Shown here: in pieces, positions 44,686 to 56,650 of the stretch
How the letters are laid out: the number at the start of each line of letters is the position of its first letter
Numbering within the stretch: position 1 is the first letter of the stretch
Source of the DNA: Nilaparvata lugens
Taxonomy: Eukaryota > Arthropoda > Insecta > Hemiptera > Delphacidae
Assembly: GCF_014356525.2 (NCBI RefSeq)
Contig: NC_052507.1
Span: 40,102,368-40,166,367 of the forward strand
DNA: 64,000 nucleotides
Direction of reading: 5' to 3'
The notes under the pieces: model-generated
Databases searched by the model: none
The model's input: only the letters and a program-made list of their open reading frames with translations
Told to the model about the DNA's origin: nothing
Made by a program: the position numbers and the translations under genes

Positions 44686-45392
44686 CTATGGAATATTGAT
44701 ATCCTGATTCATTATCCCAACTGTTCCATTAATTTTTGTTATGCGACAGATTAAATAAATTTGAAGGTCATCTGCATAAGCATGGAAGCTGGAGAACTTG
44801 ATAATGGAAGAAAGGTCATTAGCGTACAAAGTGAATAGGAGAGGGCCTGAAATTGATCCTTGTGGTACTCCATGCATAACATTTTTCCAATTTTACTTGT
44901 TGTCACCTACAGAAACACATTGTTTCCTACCTAAGAGATAGGATTTGAACCAAACTAGGGAGTTGTGACTAAAACCAAGAATAGCTAACTCATTTAAAAG
45001 AACTTCATGATCAACAGTATCAGATGCTTTAAAAAAATCAAATAGGGTGAGGATGGTGCATTTTCTTTGGTCCATAGCTGACCTTATATCATCAGTGACA
45101 CGGAGGAGAGCTGTCTCAGTTGAATGGAATTTCCTAAAGCCTGATTGAAAGTTATGAAGCTTACTTATTGTTGTCTAGAAATTTTACAACTTGAGCATGA
45201 ATAAGTCTTTCTAGCACTTTGGATAATGCAGGTAGAATACTGATTGGTCTGAAATCCTCAACTTCATTGGCTGATGCAACTTCATTTAGAGGGCGAACCA
45301 GAGCAAACTTCCAGTTTTAAGGGAAATCGCCTTTTTCAAGTGACTTGTTGAAATTGTATGTAATGGTTGGTAAAAATGCAAATAACATCTTC
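44686..45392 (-). pseudogene. LINE e ORF2, reverse transcriptase core
   Basis: Blocks in order: FRPISILPALSKVLERL (about 45270-45220), the GFRKFHSTETA block (about 45150), ILTLFDFFKASDTVDH with the first catalytic Asp (45075-44893 frame), WFKSYLLGRKQCVSV, then [20 protein letters not shown] and the catalytic [11 protein letters not shown] (44877-44686 frame). YADD rather than FADD distinguishes it from LINEs a, c and f and points to a CR1/L2-like lineage. Frame breaks near 44885 and 45080-45170 inactivate it. Confidence 0.8.
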
Positions 45393-45990
45393 TTAATAAA
45401 TTATAGGAATTTTGTCCACACCCATGGCGTTACTATGAATACGTTGAATTGCTTTGAAAGTGTCTTCTTCTGAGATTGGATGAAAATGAAATTGATCAAT
45501 AAGTGGTATATTTAAGTTTGTAACCTGCTCTTCAAGATCATTGATATGATTACCAATGACAACTTCGTCGCGTTGGTTGGAATGTGAAACGAAATGATCA
45601 TAATTATATATTGTCCAATGGTAAATCAATTTGGGGATTCGATTTCTGTTTGCCAAGCCCGAATTATTTTATTTCCTGCCAAAGTGATTTAGAGTCTTGT
45701 CTATTGTTTGTCATGAACGAATTCAAGTACCTAATCTTCGAGCTCCGTAATTCCTGTTTGACTCTATTTCTGAGGCTCCTATACTCTATCAAACTGTCCA
45801 AGTCGAATGTCTCTTCAAATTTTCTATGTGCTTTGTTTCTACGTCCCATCATCTTAAGTATGTCTTCAGTCATCCATGGTACTAATCGTTTTCTAATTAT
45901 CCTCCTTGTCACATAAGGTGCATGTTTGCCATACAAAGTCAAAGTCCAATTCTCAAAAGTCTTGACCATGTCATCAACTGAGGTTAGTGC
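45393..45990 (-). pseudogene. LINE e ORF2, linker region
   Basis: Two frames (45969-45664 and 45656-45393) connect endonuclease and reverse transcriptase. The first has VPWMTEDILKMMGRRNKAH and YRSLRNRVKQELRSSK, ending SLWQEIK. The second has ISEEDTFKAIQRIHSNAMGV, the start of the reverse transcriptase (a variant of the usual PGxDxI block reads AMGVDKIPI). These are standard for Jockey/CR1-like elements. A frame change lies between them near 45660. Confidence 0.75.
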
Positions 45991-46002
45991 TCCAATTTGA
46001 TG

Positions 46003-46870
46003 TCATGGAGTCTGAGCCACATCATTCAGGAAGGCGGGTTCATCAAAGTTTTTGAAGTCTCTATGAGTGATAATTTTCTGTTCTGGCTTAGATATTTTAT
46101 TGGAAAGTACACAGTAGATCAAATCGTGTCCAGAAATAGCTGGGACTGGGATTTGACCTGTTTGAGCAACCTCGTTGGGATCGCTAACAATGAGAAGGTC
46201 ATTGAGTGTGTCTGATTCATTAGTATGATGAGTTGAATCGAGAGGTGAAATAGTCATGCTCAGGCATTGGAAAATTGTAGTCAGTTGAAAGTAGTCAAAG
46301 TTACGATTTGTCATGTTTAAGTCAGTGTTCATATCCCCCATAACTAGTATACGGTTATAACAAGGCATAAGAGAAAGCAAGGCATTTTCGAAATCTGTAA
46401 AATGACCTATTTTTGGTGGGCGATAACAGATACCAACGAGTAATTTATCAGAACTAGATAAGGATAATTTAAGTAGCAAGAACTCTGGTCTGGAACAATA
46501 CTCCTGTTTCGATATGATTGAAACTTTTGTTTTGATACCATCTTTCACATAAACTGCTACACCCCCACAAGCTTCATTTAATCTATCATTCGGAAGAGAT
46601 TATATCCAGGTAATGCAACAAGATTTGATGGAATACTAAGCTTAAAAATGATTCAGAAATTCCAATTATATTGAAGTCCTGAAAACGGAAGATTGCTCTG
46701 AGTTCATCAATGTGACAGCTGAGGGATTGGACGTTAAGGTGAGCAGCATTGAGAAGTTTTTTGAAAGAGTGGAGATTTGATAGAAACAAACCTGCGTCAT
46801 TATTACTATCATTGAAATAAGCATACCTACTTGAGTGTGAGCGAGCTGACGTGTCAGTGAGAGGCATCAT
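46003..46870 (-). pseudogene. LINE e ORF2, endonuclease domain
   Basis: An apurinic-like endonuclease that nicks target DNA for target-primed reverse transcription. The frame from 46870 gives LNAAHLNVQSLSCHIDELRA (the N-terminal LN-x-QS motif) and FNIIGISESFL (catalytic Glu). Two one-base shifts near 46575-46640 separate it from GGVAVYVKDG. The 46548-46003 frame then has VGICYRPPK, ILVMGDMNTDLN (GDMN), SDTLNDLLIV and ISGHDLIYCVL in the SDH position, where the usual Ser-Asp-His is Ser-Gly-His-Asp. The order and spacing are normal for the family. Confidence 0.8.
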
Positions 46871-47129
46871 GGAAGCAGCAGACCAACCTTGAACCTACCT
46901 CAGAACGAAACATGACGGGGAAAATGGGGACGAAACTGATAAAACTTAACCTAAATGAAAAATTCTCTTGATTCGAGTGCATTCTGTATACCTTGACAGT
47001 TCGACTCCCTTCACTATTTGAAAACACTAGTTCTAAAATCCACTAAACACAATGAGATGTAGATGTTGTGATCTGTGGAGTTCCCGTGGTGAATAATCCG
47101 AATGGTGAAAAAGGTGAAGATTGAGGAAG

Positions 47130-47365
47130 AACTGATCTAGGTAGTGGAAGATCTAGTCCAGATAGAGTAGAGATTTCCCATCTAGTGGAGATAGAGCGAG
47201 AAGGAATCCAGTAGTGAAAGATCGTGACCAAGTGGTGACAGAGAGAGATGGAATCCAGTGGTGGAAGATCGAGTCCAAGTGAAGATAGAGAGAGATGGAG
47301 TCCAGTTATGGAAGATCGTGTCCAAGGTGGAGATAGAGCGAAATGGAATCCAGTAAAATCGAAGA
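47130..47365. repeat. 47-bp minisatellite
   Basis: Three to four units of about 47 bp, each with GAAGATC, GTCCAAG, GATAGAG(A/C)GA and TGGA(A/G)TCCAGT, the units diverging by roughly 15-20 percent. Because 47 is not a multiple of three, the plus-strand frame at 47248-47439 is unlikely to be coding. Confidence 0.8.
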
Positions 47366-48024
47366 AAAAGCCAGCAGAAAAACGAAAAATCTTTGAAGAA
47401 AGTTATCACTTGAGAAAAGATACATTATTCAACTTGTAATGAATAATATCTCCATAAAATGGAAGAGGAATAGTATGATTTACTGTGTGAAAGAATCGAA
47501 TATCAAATATGGATATTAGTAGAAGGTAATCAGATAGAAAGAGAAGAGGTAGAAAGAGAAATGATCATTTGAACATGCTGGATAGCTAGTGGAAAAATCA
47601 CAGGGAAAATAATGATGATAATAGGGAAGAAGAGAACAGAAAGAAGTAATGTGGATAATTGAGAAGAACCTATGAAACTGAACTATAGAATAAGAAATAG
47701 ATCATCATATATTATTGTGATCTTGAATCAATCAAGGGAAGAAGAAAAAAAGAAAGAGAAGAAGAAGAAGACGACGAAAAAGAATAGAAAAGAATAATAA
47801 TCATCATCGCAACAATCACAACAGTTATAATAAATGTAATAATTACAAAAATATTCTAGTGATCATAATAACTATGAGATTAAGAAGAGAAATGAGAAAC
47901 AAAAATAAGAAGTAGAGGAGACGATTGAGAAAGTGCTAGATCATTTTTAGATTAATTTTAAGTAGGATTGAACGGTGAAGTATGAGAAATATTATATAGT
48001 ATCAGAAGTATAATTAATATAAAT
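47366..48024. other. Purine-rich AT-rich spacer
   Basis: Plus strand rich in A and G, including GAAGAAAAAAAGAAAGAGAA near 47740. No gene seen. Confidence 0.5.
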
Positions 48025-48559
48025 TTAATTTATATAATATTTATTCGACCAATCAACATACATTGTACAAAATATTTCATAGAAAAACACTCTTAACTGG
48101 TGTAGCAAACACCTTCGCATGCACAATACATTGTATATCAAAGTCTAAATGAAACCCCAACGGTAATCCTGTGTGGGGCCCTTCTTCATACTTTTATTCA
48201 CAATAGAAAAATAATGAAATGAAATAAGTATAAAATCAAATGGAAATATAGTCATACTTGGATATTACACATAAATTTTAAGAACTGTAAATTTAAAAAA
48301 AAAATTACTAGAGAAAAAGTATTGAACATAAAAAATATAAAATCATAAAGCAATTAAACAGGATTTTGTGCGGGCAGCACATTCTGAGTGATCATCAGTA
48401 TTAATCAGTTAACAGAAAAAGCCATGTAAATTGAAGGTGCTATGACAAAATAATTACACAAAATTACATATGGAATTCACGTTTTCAAGCATATGATAAC
48501 AATTGATACAAACATGAAAATATCGACCTTAGATTATGGAATACTCTTATAGAAATAAT

Positions 48560-49277
48560 TGAATATCATCAATTTCAGCAATGAATTTTTTCAATCTGGC
48601 CTTAACCGCTCGGCTATATTGAAACTTTTGTAGGTCAGGTTGCAAGGCGTTAAAAATCTTACAACCTACATACTTGAAAAATCTTCTGTTATGTTCAAGC
48701 CTAGGTCTTGGTAATTGAACTCTGTTTCTGTATCGAACATTGTCAATTGATTTTTATTTATGAATGTATCTAGAGCTGCTTTAAACAAGAAAGAATGTCT
48801 GACCGTTAGTATATTAAGGGACCTGAAAAGGGGTAGTGAGTGCTTGGTCCTTGGCCTACCACAGATTAATCTTATAAAATGCTTTTGTGCTACAATAATT
48901 GGCTTCAAATTTGTGATGTATGCACTTTCATAACAAATTAGTCCATAATTGATTCTCGATTCTACTAAAGTGTGATATAAATGGACTAGAAAATATTTTG
49001 GACACATACCCTTCAAAAAGTAAAAATTTCTTATCGAAATTAGCATTTCTAATTCCAATTTGTGGATATGCTCATACCATGAAAGCCTACTATCTATTAG
49101 CAAACCAAAGTACTTGACACAATCTGTTTCCTTTATTATTTCACAATGGCAATTGAGCAAGTTATCCTCACAATTAAACCTATGGTATTTTAGAATTGGT
49201 AAGGTATTATTTGATTTGTTGTTTTTCAGCTTGAAATGAACTAGATTTGACTTATCTGCGTTTAGCAATAATCTATT
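48560..49277 (-). pseudogene. LINE f ORF2, C-terminal region
   Basis: It follows the reverse transcriptase in frame after the premature TGA. The 49268-48666 part has LNADKSNLVHFKLKN, CVKYFGLLIDSRLSWYEHIH, LYHTLVESRINYGLICYES and HFIRLICGRPRTKHSLPLF. A frameshift near 48720-48745 moves the conserved ending to another frame, which reads RYRNRVQLPRPRLEHNRRFF, then YVGCKIFNALQPDLQKF, to a stop near 48560. The LPRPRLEH..FF..G.KIFNALP type of ending supports the assignment to a Jockey/CR1-like element. Confidence 0.82.
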
Positions 49278-50345
49278 TCAACAAAACCACCAGTGAATGA
49301 ATTTCATAGCCTCTTTCATTTTACCATGCATTGTCAATTCATCTTGGCCATTATAGAAAATTGCAGTGTCGTCTGCAAAGGATACGATTTCCCCCAAAAG
49401 ATTTTCATTACTTAAGTCGTTCACGTAGATTAGGAAGAGTGGAACTGACAAAACTGACCCTTGGGGTATGCCATACTTCACTAAGCCTGAATCGCTCATT
49501 TTATCATCTACCCTTACTTCCTGATATCTATTTCGTAAGTAACTTGCAAACCATTCCTTTGTCACTCCTCTTATCCCTATTTTTTCTAGCTTCTCTGATA
49601 GCAACTCATGTTCTATGGAGTCATAGGCTTTGGAAATGTCCAGGAAAATTGCGGAGCATTTCAACCCTACATTGAGACTGCTATCCACTTTGGAAAGTGA
49701 AGTTTTCAGAGCTTCCTCGGTACCTCTACCTTCCAGAAATCCGTATTGAATCTTGCTGAAGAATTTACTGTAATTCAAGAAGTTCAGAATCCTATTTTTC
49801 ATCACCCTCTCAAGTATTTTAGCAAATATTGACAAAAGTGTAATTAGTCTGTAATTGTCAATATTTGTGTTCCTGCCACGTTTGGGAATGGGGATTACAA
49901 TGGATTTTCTCAATATCTCTGGGAAAACTCCCTTTTGTAAGCTCAAATTGCAGAGTTCAATGAGAACATCTAGGATGTGATCTGAGATTTCTTTTATTGT
50001 TCGAGTAGAGATGCCATCCACTCCAGGAGCAGTATTCATCTTTAGATCTTCTATCATGTTCCGCATTTCTTCTTCATTTACGGGGTGAATAAAGACTGAT
50101 CTAACTTGATTTTGTATTGGAAAAACATCAGCTAGACCTTCATTTTGTAAACAATCTTCCAATTTGGATCTATTATTATCTACAATAGTGAGGAAGTACT
50201 TATTTATGCTATCAGCTATATGTTTAGTATTATCTATTGTTCCACCATTTTTGAGAGTTATTCTTTCAATTCCCTTCCTTTTTTCCCACCTCCCTAGCAA
50301 TCGATTTACAATTTTCCATTGCTCCTTAGCATTGTTCTTACAGGA
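49278..50345 (-). pseudogene. LINE f ORF2, reverse transcriptase
   Basis: A 340-residue open frame from 50300, with open sequence upstream to the frameshift. Landmarks: MNTAPGVDGISTRTIKEI (88-105), NYRLITLLSIFAKILERV (149-166), YGFLEGRGTEEAL (186-198), CSAIFLDISKAYDSIEH with the first catalytic Asp (215-231), YGIPQGSVLSVPLFLIYVND (276-295) and the catalytic FADDTAIF (308-315, codons at 49379-49356). It ends at TGA, 49280-49278. The same frame continues without shift into NRLLLNADKSN, so this is a simple premature stop. One oddity is VLSVPLF where VLGPLLF is normal. Confidence 0.88.
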
Positions 50346-50346
50346 T

Positions 50347-51100
50347 TCAAATAACTTTTAAAAAATATTCCTGTTTTGCGTTACGAATTTCGTTTCTTAA
50401 TTTATTCCTATATTTTAGATATTTTTTCTCATTTATGGAATTATTTGGTTGCTCTTGATATTTCTTATGGAGATAATTTTCAAATTGTATTTCTTTAGTT
50501 AATTTTTCAGTGATCCACTCTGACCTGGGTTTAAATTCTTTATTTCCTATAGTTTGTCGAGTTGTTACTGCTTCGTTGATTGTTTTCTGTAAATATGTAA
50601 TGAATTTTTGCCATGCTGTTTCAACAGTACGATTCTCTGTTTCTCCGAGAACATCATTCCATAATGTCGCTGATAATAAGTTGTTGAGCTTCCTGTGATC
50701 TATCCTACTTTTTCTCTGTATTTCATTTGGTGTATTTTGATTCATAACGGCTATTTCGTATTGTATTTTCAACTTTATCATTGAATGATCGGTTATATCT
50801 AAATTTAAAATTTCAGTTTTGATATTCCTTACTATGTTATTGAATTTATTTTTAGTGAACTGGACAAAGACATGATCAATGCACGATTCTGTATTATTGA
50901 ATAGTCTAGTAGGCTCATTTATCAATGAATCAGAACCAAAGGAACTCATAATTATTCTATATTCATCCACAACATTCTCATTAGATAATAGATTTATGTT
51001 GTGACATAAAAATTTATAGAAATAATTTCTTCTTTGCCTAAAGCTATTGTTTCCCAAAAATAGTTTTTTACTTTGCTTGCAGTCACAAATAAACTCTCAC
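50347..51100 (-). pseudogene. LINE f ORF2, C-terminal endonuclease and linker
   Basis: The open frame, extended a little above its TTG at 51057, has FGSDSLINEPTRLFNNTESC followed by IDHVFV (the S-C-IDH block) and ITDHSMIKLKI (the TDH/SDH block), the second half of the apurinic-like endonuclease. A linker follows with RSEWITEKLTKEIQFENYLH and YLKYRNKLRNEIRNAKQEYF. It ends at 50347 through a one-base shift in an A run near 50355, after which KLFESCKNNAKEQWKIVN continues in another frame into the reverse transcriptase. The catalytic N-terminal half is not found. Confidence 0.8.
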
Positions 51101-51930
51101 TGCCTATCATCCATTCATGACAAATCTCAATCTGTATTGACTTGTCTATACTTATCAGCGATATACAGCCCTGATTTACTCAATAATGTGATTTTATGAG
51201 CTCTGTTCTCATCACCAGTCCCACGTTGGATAAGCCATATTAATGGCGTATCCATGGCCATCCATGTTGGGCAACATTTTGTCATGTTATTTTTTTCAGT
51301 AACGTGTTGCCCTGCTTGGCTGCAGTCGGTAGAGGGAGATTTGTAAGATATATAACCTTTTTTCGTGGTTCCTGGAAAAGTAATAATACCAATTTCTTAC
51401 CGGCTCTCTCAGGAGCTCACACAGTTCTCTGCTTTTGATGGTTACTGACGTCAGCCGCTCTAACAGTTCACAATTTCTGTGACTGATTTGTTGAATTCCG
51501 CAAATGCAGATGCAGTAGATACAGACAGATATAAGGGCTCTGATTATCGTGCTAGACGATGCGACACCGCCACCAATGCCACCCGCCACCATTCACCAAA
51601 GTGGTCAGCAATGAAAAATGATACCGAGTGGAATCAAAGGCGATATTCTATCAGAATACCTTATAAATTCTATTAATTTATGTGCTGCAACTTAATACTA
51701 TGACCTTGAGATTCTTCAAATCAGATTTGTTGGTACTGGATAATTCATATGAAACTCGGGAACGTATTATTTCCAAAGATTTGATAATCAATGCTGTATA
51801 TCGCTGCCTTATCCAACTTATTCGGTGAAGAATATAGTTGGCTGGTAATCTTAATAATATTTCAATACTGGTAACAAAATAGATTATAACGAGATTGGTC
51901 ATGCATGGAGATAGGGAAATAAATCATCTA
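51101..51930. other. Intergenic sequence
   Basis: Nothing recognised. About 51490-51600 is somewhat G+C-richer, with short uninformative frames on both strands. Confidence 0.4.
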
Positions 51931-51934
51931 TGTT

Positions 51935-52940
51935 TTTTATAAAATTAATAAATTAAAGAACCTTGATATAATAAGAAAGATATATTTTGCTTATGCCCAC
52001 TCAATATTTCAATACATTATTGAAGTTTGGGGAGGTGCATATGATACACATTTAAACAAATTGTTTATTATCCAAAAACACATGATAAGAGCGGCGCTTG
52101 GTAAACCTAGATTATATCCAAGTAGAGAAATCTTCCTTGAGTTTAAAGTTCCAACGCTAAGACAAAATTATGTAAAAAAGGTCATTCTCCATATAAATAA
52201 AAAAAAGTCTCAATATGTTTTGCGCGAAACGCCCTACAACACTCGTCCAAACAATAAATACAATATCAATCTCATAAAACTTACAACATGCAGGCATCAA
52301 TTAACATACTTTAGCAATTACATGGTAAACAAAATTCCCAATGATTTTATAACCAAAAAATCACTCTTGCTCTACACATCAGTATGGATAATTGGATATA
52401 CCAAAATATTTTTTTTAAGCTAACTGTATAGATCTGTGATTTGGATTAATATTATATTTTTAGATATTTAACATTTGGTATATAAATAATAAACAATCCT
52501 ACCCAACAATTTTATAAATTCTTTAAAAAAATCATGGTGGCCTCCCTACATCGACTTTCAGCTAAATTTTCCTCTTTTCTTCTTATTTTTACATCTCCTT
52601 TCATGTACTTTCGTATTTCGAAATCATTGTCACTGCATAGCAAATAGTGTAAATGAACTACAACTCACTGCCAACACACAAGTGTTACTTATGTTGGCAG
52701 TGCCAAAAAGGAAAAATTGCTTTTACAATGAAGTTAACTGAACATTTCATTTTACTTCTACTACTGTACTATGTCAAGTTTATTTATTGAGTTATTTACT
52801 TAATCTATTGTACATAAGTATTTAGTATAATTTATAATTTTGTTTCTGTTTTGTATAGTTAAATTTTCATTTTGTTTCATTTTATTTTAAGGATGTAATG
52901 TGCTTTTTTGGCGAAATAAATTCATTCATTCATTCAAATA
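51935..52940 (+). pseudogene. LINE g: 3' fragment
   Basis: The plus-strand frame from about 51935 to the stop at 52421 reads NLDIIRKIYFAYAHSIFQYI, IEVWGGAYDTHLNKLF, IIQKHMIRAALGKPRLYPSR, VKKVILHINKKK and TTCRHQLTYFSNYMVNKIPN. This is the C-terminal part of a non-LTR ORF2 (the QY-x-I-x-x-WGG and Q-K-x-x-I-R-x blocks). A 3' UTR of about 500 bp ends GCGAAATAAATTCATTC with an ATTC microsatellite tail at 52919-52940. The reverse transcriptase core is absent. The frame is open, so damage is mainly 5' truncation. Confidence 0.75.
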
Positions 52941-54389
52941 AAAGGTACACCATTCAAATAATGACACAAATATATTACATAAAATATCAACGAATAAATG
53001 AAAATATAGAGCAACAAGTATAAAAAATAAATAAAGAACAAATATATATATATTGAAAATATCACAGACAGCTCACTAGTATTGACTTTGCTTTTAGCAC
53101 GAAATATTACCTTGTCCTTCTTAAATCAGCAATCATATGCATTTAAATTATGCAGCTCAGTTATCGACTTGCTGTTGCTTGTTGAATAGAATCTTATATA
53201 TCTTCTTTCCAAATTAATATAAATAACTAATTATAAATTATAAATCTCTGAATATATTAATATGTATCTCTCAGGGCTAAGGTTCGGCCTCTGGTGGAAA
53301 TCAGATAAATCAATTTATCCAATGAACATGAGCTTCATTTATATATTTATAATTTACTAATAAAAAGAATTATTGAGTGAGCTTATATATATGATAACAT
53401 CAAAATTTAATAAATATTTTATCTGTGCATATTTAAACATGTAAATCTGATATATCATTCTTAATATAAATCCCTTTATGTTTAAAGACTTGCGCAAGTT
53501 TGATATTAATTTCAATATTTGAATTACCTTTCGGCGAGCTAGCTTTATGAATTTTGATTTATTCGAAGCACTGAGGGTGCCCTTGATATTTCTTTTTGAA
53601 CTATAGAACTCACGTGTCGAATTTCACAAAGTATGATGATGATTTGGATTCCTTCGACGTCCTAGGCTTTCTGGTGGGCTGATGTCGTCTTCTCCAATAG
53701 AATAATAAAGTATTCTATATGACTCATGCCTTAATACAACTTCACTGAGTCTTATGAAATAAATTATTGAATTCAAACTTAAACTTTTAAAACATACAAT
53801 TATTAAAAAGGGATTTTGTGCTCTACATAATTGGTGGCTGTTCCCGGTGACCTCTGGCAAGCAAGTGGGTTCTCATCTCCGCTATTCTTTCCACGATCAT
53901 ACTTCCATATTCCAAATTTGCATATTATTTAAATATTCAACTACTATGCAATTACATAATCAAAATAGTCCGTTCCAATCTGCCAGGTTATTACATAAAT
54001 ATTACACATTATATTTTTTGATTATTCAAATTGCATATGTTACTTGAACTGAGTATTGTATAACTTACAAATTCTTATCATTTATATACTGTAATAAATA
54101 AAGTTTATTTTTGAATCAACTTGCTTTTACCGCCAGTCAGTTACTGCATTTTGATTGGCTTATTCCAAAATTACAATGTTATAGTGTCTTTTGAGAACCT
54201 AAATTCTCAGACAACTATAATTAAGTTTGGAAATCATGCGAGACCCCGATGGTGGAGGGGTTAGTGAAATTTCTAGTACTATTCCGGTGGTGAGGAATCC
54301 GAAATAAAAATCATTTGACGATTGATTGCCTCTATATAAAATATTTAGATTCAAACAACACTCTACAATAAATACTTTCTTCAATTAAA
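52941..54389. other. AT-rich intergenic sequence
   Basis: No gene or clear repeat seen. Confidence 0.4.
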
Positions 54390-55110
54390 GATTATCTTTG
54401 TCTTTAAGAGACCAAATTTAATTGTATTTATGTCTTTAAGAGACCAAAATCTAAGGGACACATTGAATTCTGATGAGGAAAGATCAAGTACTCATCTTGT
54501 AGTTGTCGCCGCGATGTCCGGAGTCCCTGGCGGAGATGGATGAAGGGTGAAGATGATTGGTTGTCCTCCAGGAATGTTCAGGCGTCGCGGCGACAGATCC
54601 AAAAGGGAGTTAGTCTTGTTCTCTCCTCATCAGCATTCAATGACTACGATTCCATCCATGGTTGGTAGAAGTCGCCGGCCCTTTTACAATGGAAATTCTC
54701 AGCCTGATACAGAAACCTGATGACAAATTTACAACAGAATTAGAAACATAATAATTACCAATATCTAATAGGATTGTATTCAATTGATGATCTAGGTAGA
54801 TCATCAAATAAATACAATTCACCGCTTCCTATGAGGAAATAAATAATATTATTAACATATATAAATCGAACACTTCCACTTCAAAATTGATAAATTATAT
54901 TCAATGACAACAATGAAAATACTCACCCAAAAGGGGTATTGAAGATCCGAAGTATAGAGGGAATCAATCGTCAATTATCTTAATCTATCCCATTAGCATA
55001 TTCTATAAGGGGGACTTTACCTCTAAATATTACTCTTAGCCTACATTTAAAGTAACTTCAAAAGATGTCCGATTTACTTGGACAATCAATCTCCTGGAGA
55101 GAATGAGAAT
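54390..55110. repeat. Repeat Q, copy 2
   Basis: It shares with 26000-26640 the unit GTCTTTAAGAGACCAAAT (here two copies, 54400 and 54433), then GGGACACAT, ATCAAGTACTCAT, GTCCGGAGTCC versus GTCCGGTGTCC, GATGAAGGGTGA, CCTCCAGG and further weaker matches to ACTCACCC and CTCCTGGAGAGAATGA. The short plus-strand frame starting at 55078 overlaps its end and has no recognised domain. Confidence 0.6.
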
Positions 55111-55809
55111 GTACCCCCAAACGAAAACATATTACTGGAAATTGTAAGAAAATCTCAAGAAACAGTTAACACTATGACAGCTGGGATTAGAATGATCGCT
55201 CTCCTAGTTTTCAGAGGCGTCCAGACTGATCAGTTTTACCATAATTACTTTGAAATATTTACCCGATCGCCTGTGAATTTCTCTTCGCCCACTCTCTTTC
55301 TCCTCAGTAAATAAGGAAGGTGATACGTTCAAGCAAGAAGGAAACTAGGAGAGAAAAGTTATTTCCCTTTTGCAAGTTTAGAATTATGGGGTTGATTCAG
55401 CATACTTCTGGCGTCTAGATCTGTCGTGAGAATAGATAATTCCAAGTGGGATCGTGGGAACCAAGGACTTTAATAAGATTCTGATCATAATTATAATGAT
55501 TTTAGAAATGCTGGCTAAGTTGCCAATGAACAAGAATAAATTTACTATCTTTATGGGATCTGAAAATTACTTACTTAACATAGAATAAATTCCATTTAAT
55601 AACTCAAAATTTTGGTACAATGTATCCATGCGCCAAATAGAATATATCACACTTCCTTAATATTTTTATTTATTTTACATATTTTGTACATGCTTGTTTG
55701 ATATAATAAATATTTTTGTGTTTTTTTAATTGTTTTTCCTTTTACATTAACATGCCATGTGGTTACCAAATCCTCTGGTCACATTTTAAGCAAATGCTAT
55801 TTGTATACA
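55111..55809. other. AT-rich intergenic sequence
   Basis: Nothing recognised. Confidence 0.4.
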
Positions 55810-56115
55810 ACTAAAATTTGCCCCAAGTGTCTGGCTAAATTTCAAATTATACAGCTTGACCGATTATTTAGGTTGCCGACCAGTAAGAATCATAGAGCCT
55901 AACCTCAAAAATTCATTATTTTATATAATTAAATAAATAGCAATAATATTCTTTTCTATTTGGCTGTTCGAATTTGTAGCCAGGATACCCGTTATTATCT
56001 AATCTCTAGCTTGTTGATATCGCACTCGGCGATAACAAAGCAGCTGTTGGCTTGAGACCTATAAAATCTTTTCATTTAGCGATTTTGCCAGTTATTCAAA
56101 ATATTCTGTTACAAT
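55810..56115. repeat. Dispersed repeat X, copy 2
   Basis: It matches 1-282 in the same orientation and ends at the same GTTACAATGTT motif. Here that motif overlaps the codons for the GDMN block of LINE h, so X marks the point where the LINE coding sequence stops. Confidence 0.5.
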
Positions 56116-56575
56116 GTTCATGTCACCAATAATAAAGAAAGGATTGGAATAGTTTTCAATCTCAGTCAATTCTATCAGAAATTCCTTTATCTCATTTATA
56201 TATAGTCCCGGTGAATATAGATGTAGTCTATAATACAGATAGGAACGAAAAAGATAAGCCTCGGTACGTACATTGACAGTAAATACAGTCAGCTGATAAA
56301 AGATCAACCTTTCTCGCCTCACAGTTTACATCGTTACTTAGTTAAACTAAAGTACCTCCGGCTCGATAATTATGATTGTAATTACCTACCATAGTATAGC
56401 CATCAATTTGGTAGCAATTAGCTTCACTCTCCTCTATCCATATTTCAGTCAATATTATAACAGAGGGTTTATACTATAACTGAATTATATTGGCAAGAAA
56501 GTTATCAAAATTTCTCCGCATGCTACGAATATTTTGATGGATAATTACTATTTCACTAACTGTACTCTCCATTAA
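56095..56575 (-). pseudogene. LINE h ORF2, N-terminal endonuclease remnant
   Basis: Minus-strand segments in more than one frame read VIIHQNIRSMRRNFDNFL (the N-terminal HQNIRS motif), PSVIILTEIWIEESE (catalytic Glu in TEIW), YQIDGYTMVGNYNHN and RAGGTLV. After breaks come LHLYSPGLYINEIKEFLIE and PFFIIGDMN. These are endonuclease blocks in proper order. TEIW and HQNIRS are typical of CR1/L2 and Jockey-like elements. Sequence stops matching immediately after GDMN. Confidence 0.75.
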
Positions 56576-56650
56576 ATTTAATTGATATATAGAAGTAGAT
56601 CATTAATGTATGAGTAACAATTATAAAAACAACTAGACAAATCATCATTA

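Larger units (their letters stand above)
43335..46910 (-). mobile_element. LINE e: long non-LTR retrotransposon, ORF2 and 3' UTR
   Basis: About 3.6 kb on the minus strand with endonuclease, reverse transcriptase, C-terminal region and a 580-bp 3' UTR. The UTR ends CATAAATAAAGTACTC plus ATCA repeats, a short microsatellite tail. A second copy of this 3' UTR is at 57757-58447, which confirms the family boundary. ORF1 is not visible. Several frameshifts interrupt ORF2, so the copy is inactive. Confidence 0.85.
48025..51100 (-). mobile_element. LINE f: nearly intact ORF2 retrotransposon
   Basis: A minus-strand element of about 3 kb. It has part of the endonuclease, a complete reverse transcriptase, the C-terminal region and a 3' UTR ending GAATAAATATTATATAAATT near 48030-48045. 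Truncation or decay removes the endonuclease N-terminus beyond about 51100. In about 2.5 kb of coding sequence I count only one nonsense codon and two or three single-base frameshifts, so it is one of the least damaged LINEs here. Confidence 0.85.

Noticed and set aside
47248..47439. 63-codon charged frame
   Set aside because: It comes from a 47-bp minisatellite, whose unit is not a multiple of three.
55078..55314. 78-codon plus-strand frame
   Set aside because: It overlaps the end of repeat Q, and I found no family resemblance.
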